Assembly: GCA_018902765.1 (NCBI GenBank)
Contig: JAHIQC010000185.1
Span: 1 to 5,032 of the forward strand
Source of the DNA: Actinomycetota bacterium
Lineage (GTDB): Bacteria; Actinomycetota; Coriobacteriia; Anaerosomatales; JAHIQC01
Length of the DNA stretch: 5,032 nucleotides
Direction of reading: 5' to 3'
In this document: positions 4,666 to 5,032 of the stretch, piece after piece
Layout of the letters: the number at the start of each line of letters is the position of its first letter
Position numbering within the stretch: the stretch's first letter is position 1
The notes under the pieces: model-generated
What the model was told of the DNA's origin: nothing
Seen by the model: only the letters and a program-made list of their open reading frames with translations
Databases searched by the model: none
Position numbers and translations under genes: made by a program

Positions 4666-5032
4666 AAGGATAATCCACAGCGCGGAGCATGGCCCGCGTT
4701 TCATAGAGAGGAAGGCCCACGACGCCCGAATGGCTGCCCTGTAGCGCGCGGATCAATCCGGCGGCGCGGCCCTGTATCGCATAGCCGCCCGCTTTGCCGT
4801 GCCATTCGCCAGAAGCGATATAGGCGTCGATCTCATCGGCGTGGAGCCGCTTGAACGTGACCGTGCTGGTCGAAACCTTGTGACGCGCCTTGCCCTGCGC
4901 GTCGATCACCGTCACCGCGCTCAGCACCCGATGCCGCCGCCCGGACAGTATATCGAGGCAGGCGCGTGCGTCCGCTTCGGTCTCTGCCTTGGGCAATATG
5001 CGCCGCCCCGCCGCAACCACGGTATCGCCCGA
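4658..5032 (-). CDS. maf: Maf family nucleotide pyrophosphatase, N-terminus outside the window
   Basis: The last 124 residues are present; the frame is open through the window edge at 5032, so about 70 N-terminal residues, including the SPRR motif, are missing. Maf proteins hydrolyse non-canonical or canonical nucleoside triphosphates (dTTP/UTP or m7GTP, depending on subgroup) to monophosphates in the cytoplasm. Visible family motifs are GDTVVAAGRRILPKA, whose Asp is the conserved catalytic residue, SGRRHRVLSAV, STSTVTFKRL, and GKAGGYAIQGRAA followed by VVGLPLYET. The STSTVTF and GYAIQG patterns fit the dTTP/UTP (YhdE) type better than YceF, but the subgroup call is tentative. Its stop at 4658-4660 lies 3' of the GTG start of the RNase E/G-like gene, giving an 8-bp overlap and probable coupling. 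Confidence 0.93.
   Translation of the reverse strand, partial: SGDTVVAAGRRILPKAETEADARACLDILSGRRHRVLSAVTVIDAQGKARHKVSTSTVTFKRLHADEIDAYIASGEWHGKAGGYAIQGRAAGLIRALQGSHSGVVGLPLYETRAMLRAVDYPCG

Noticed and set aside
3685..4854. 389-codon open frame on the plus strand opposite the RNase E/G-like gene and maf
   Set aside because: It is antisense to two well-recognised coupled genes, has no family motif, and its composition (rich in Arg, His and Gln) is typical of a shadow frame in GC-rich DNA.

Overview
The window reads as a high-GC alphaproteobacterium, most likely a sphingomonad (Sphingomonas/Sphingobium/Novosphingobium type). This is inferred from codon usage, from the short RNase E/G-like protein, and from the gene order maf - RNase E/G-like - yacG - tRNA-Phe, which I recall as conserved in that group. 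Every supported gene lies on the minus strand, so the window is described below from high to low coordinates.

Chromosomal part (about 3355-5032): the 3' two-thirds of maf, a compact RNase E/G-like gene that starts inside the last codons of maf, and yacG (55 aa) starting 2 bp after the RNase stop. A 75-bp spacer with a candidate promoter and hairpins follows, then a complete tRNA-Phe(GAA) gene.

Junction part (3111-3354): just downstream of the tRNA 3' end is the broken start of a P4-type (DUF4102) tyrosine integrase. Its own ATG, Shine-Dalgarno sequence and first 23 codons are present (MALTVTALNAAKPRTKPYK, then LADG). A set of direct and inverted TGATGGTA repeats covers its translation start. 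A tRNA followed by an integrase reading away from it is the usual edge of a genomic island, so an island probably lies to the left and uses tRNA-Phe as its attachment site.

Mobile part (1-3110): a complete IS66-family insertion sequence whose end bases are positions 1 and 3110. It has terminal inverted repeats beginning GTAAG, and the genes tnpA, tnpB, tnpC and a PRiA4_ORF3-family passenger gene. The first two are coupled by a TTGA overlap and the last two by a GTGA overlap. The element has interrupted the integrase after codon 23, and the rest of that gene should lie just beyond position 1. The element may have disabled the integrase and so fixed the island in place. No CRISPR array or defence system is visible; the most informative feature is the IS-broken integrase beside tRNA-Phe.
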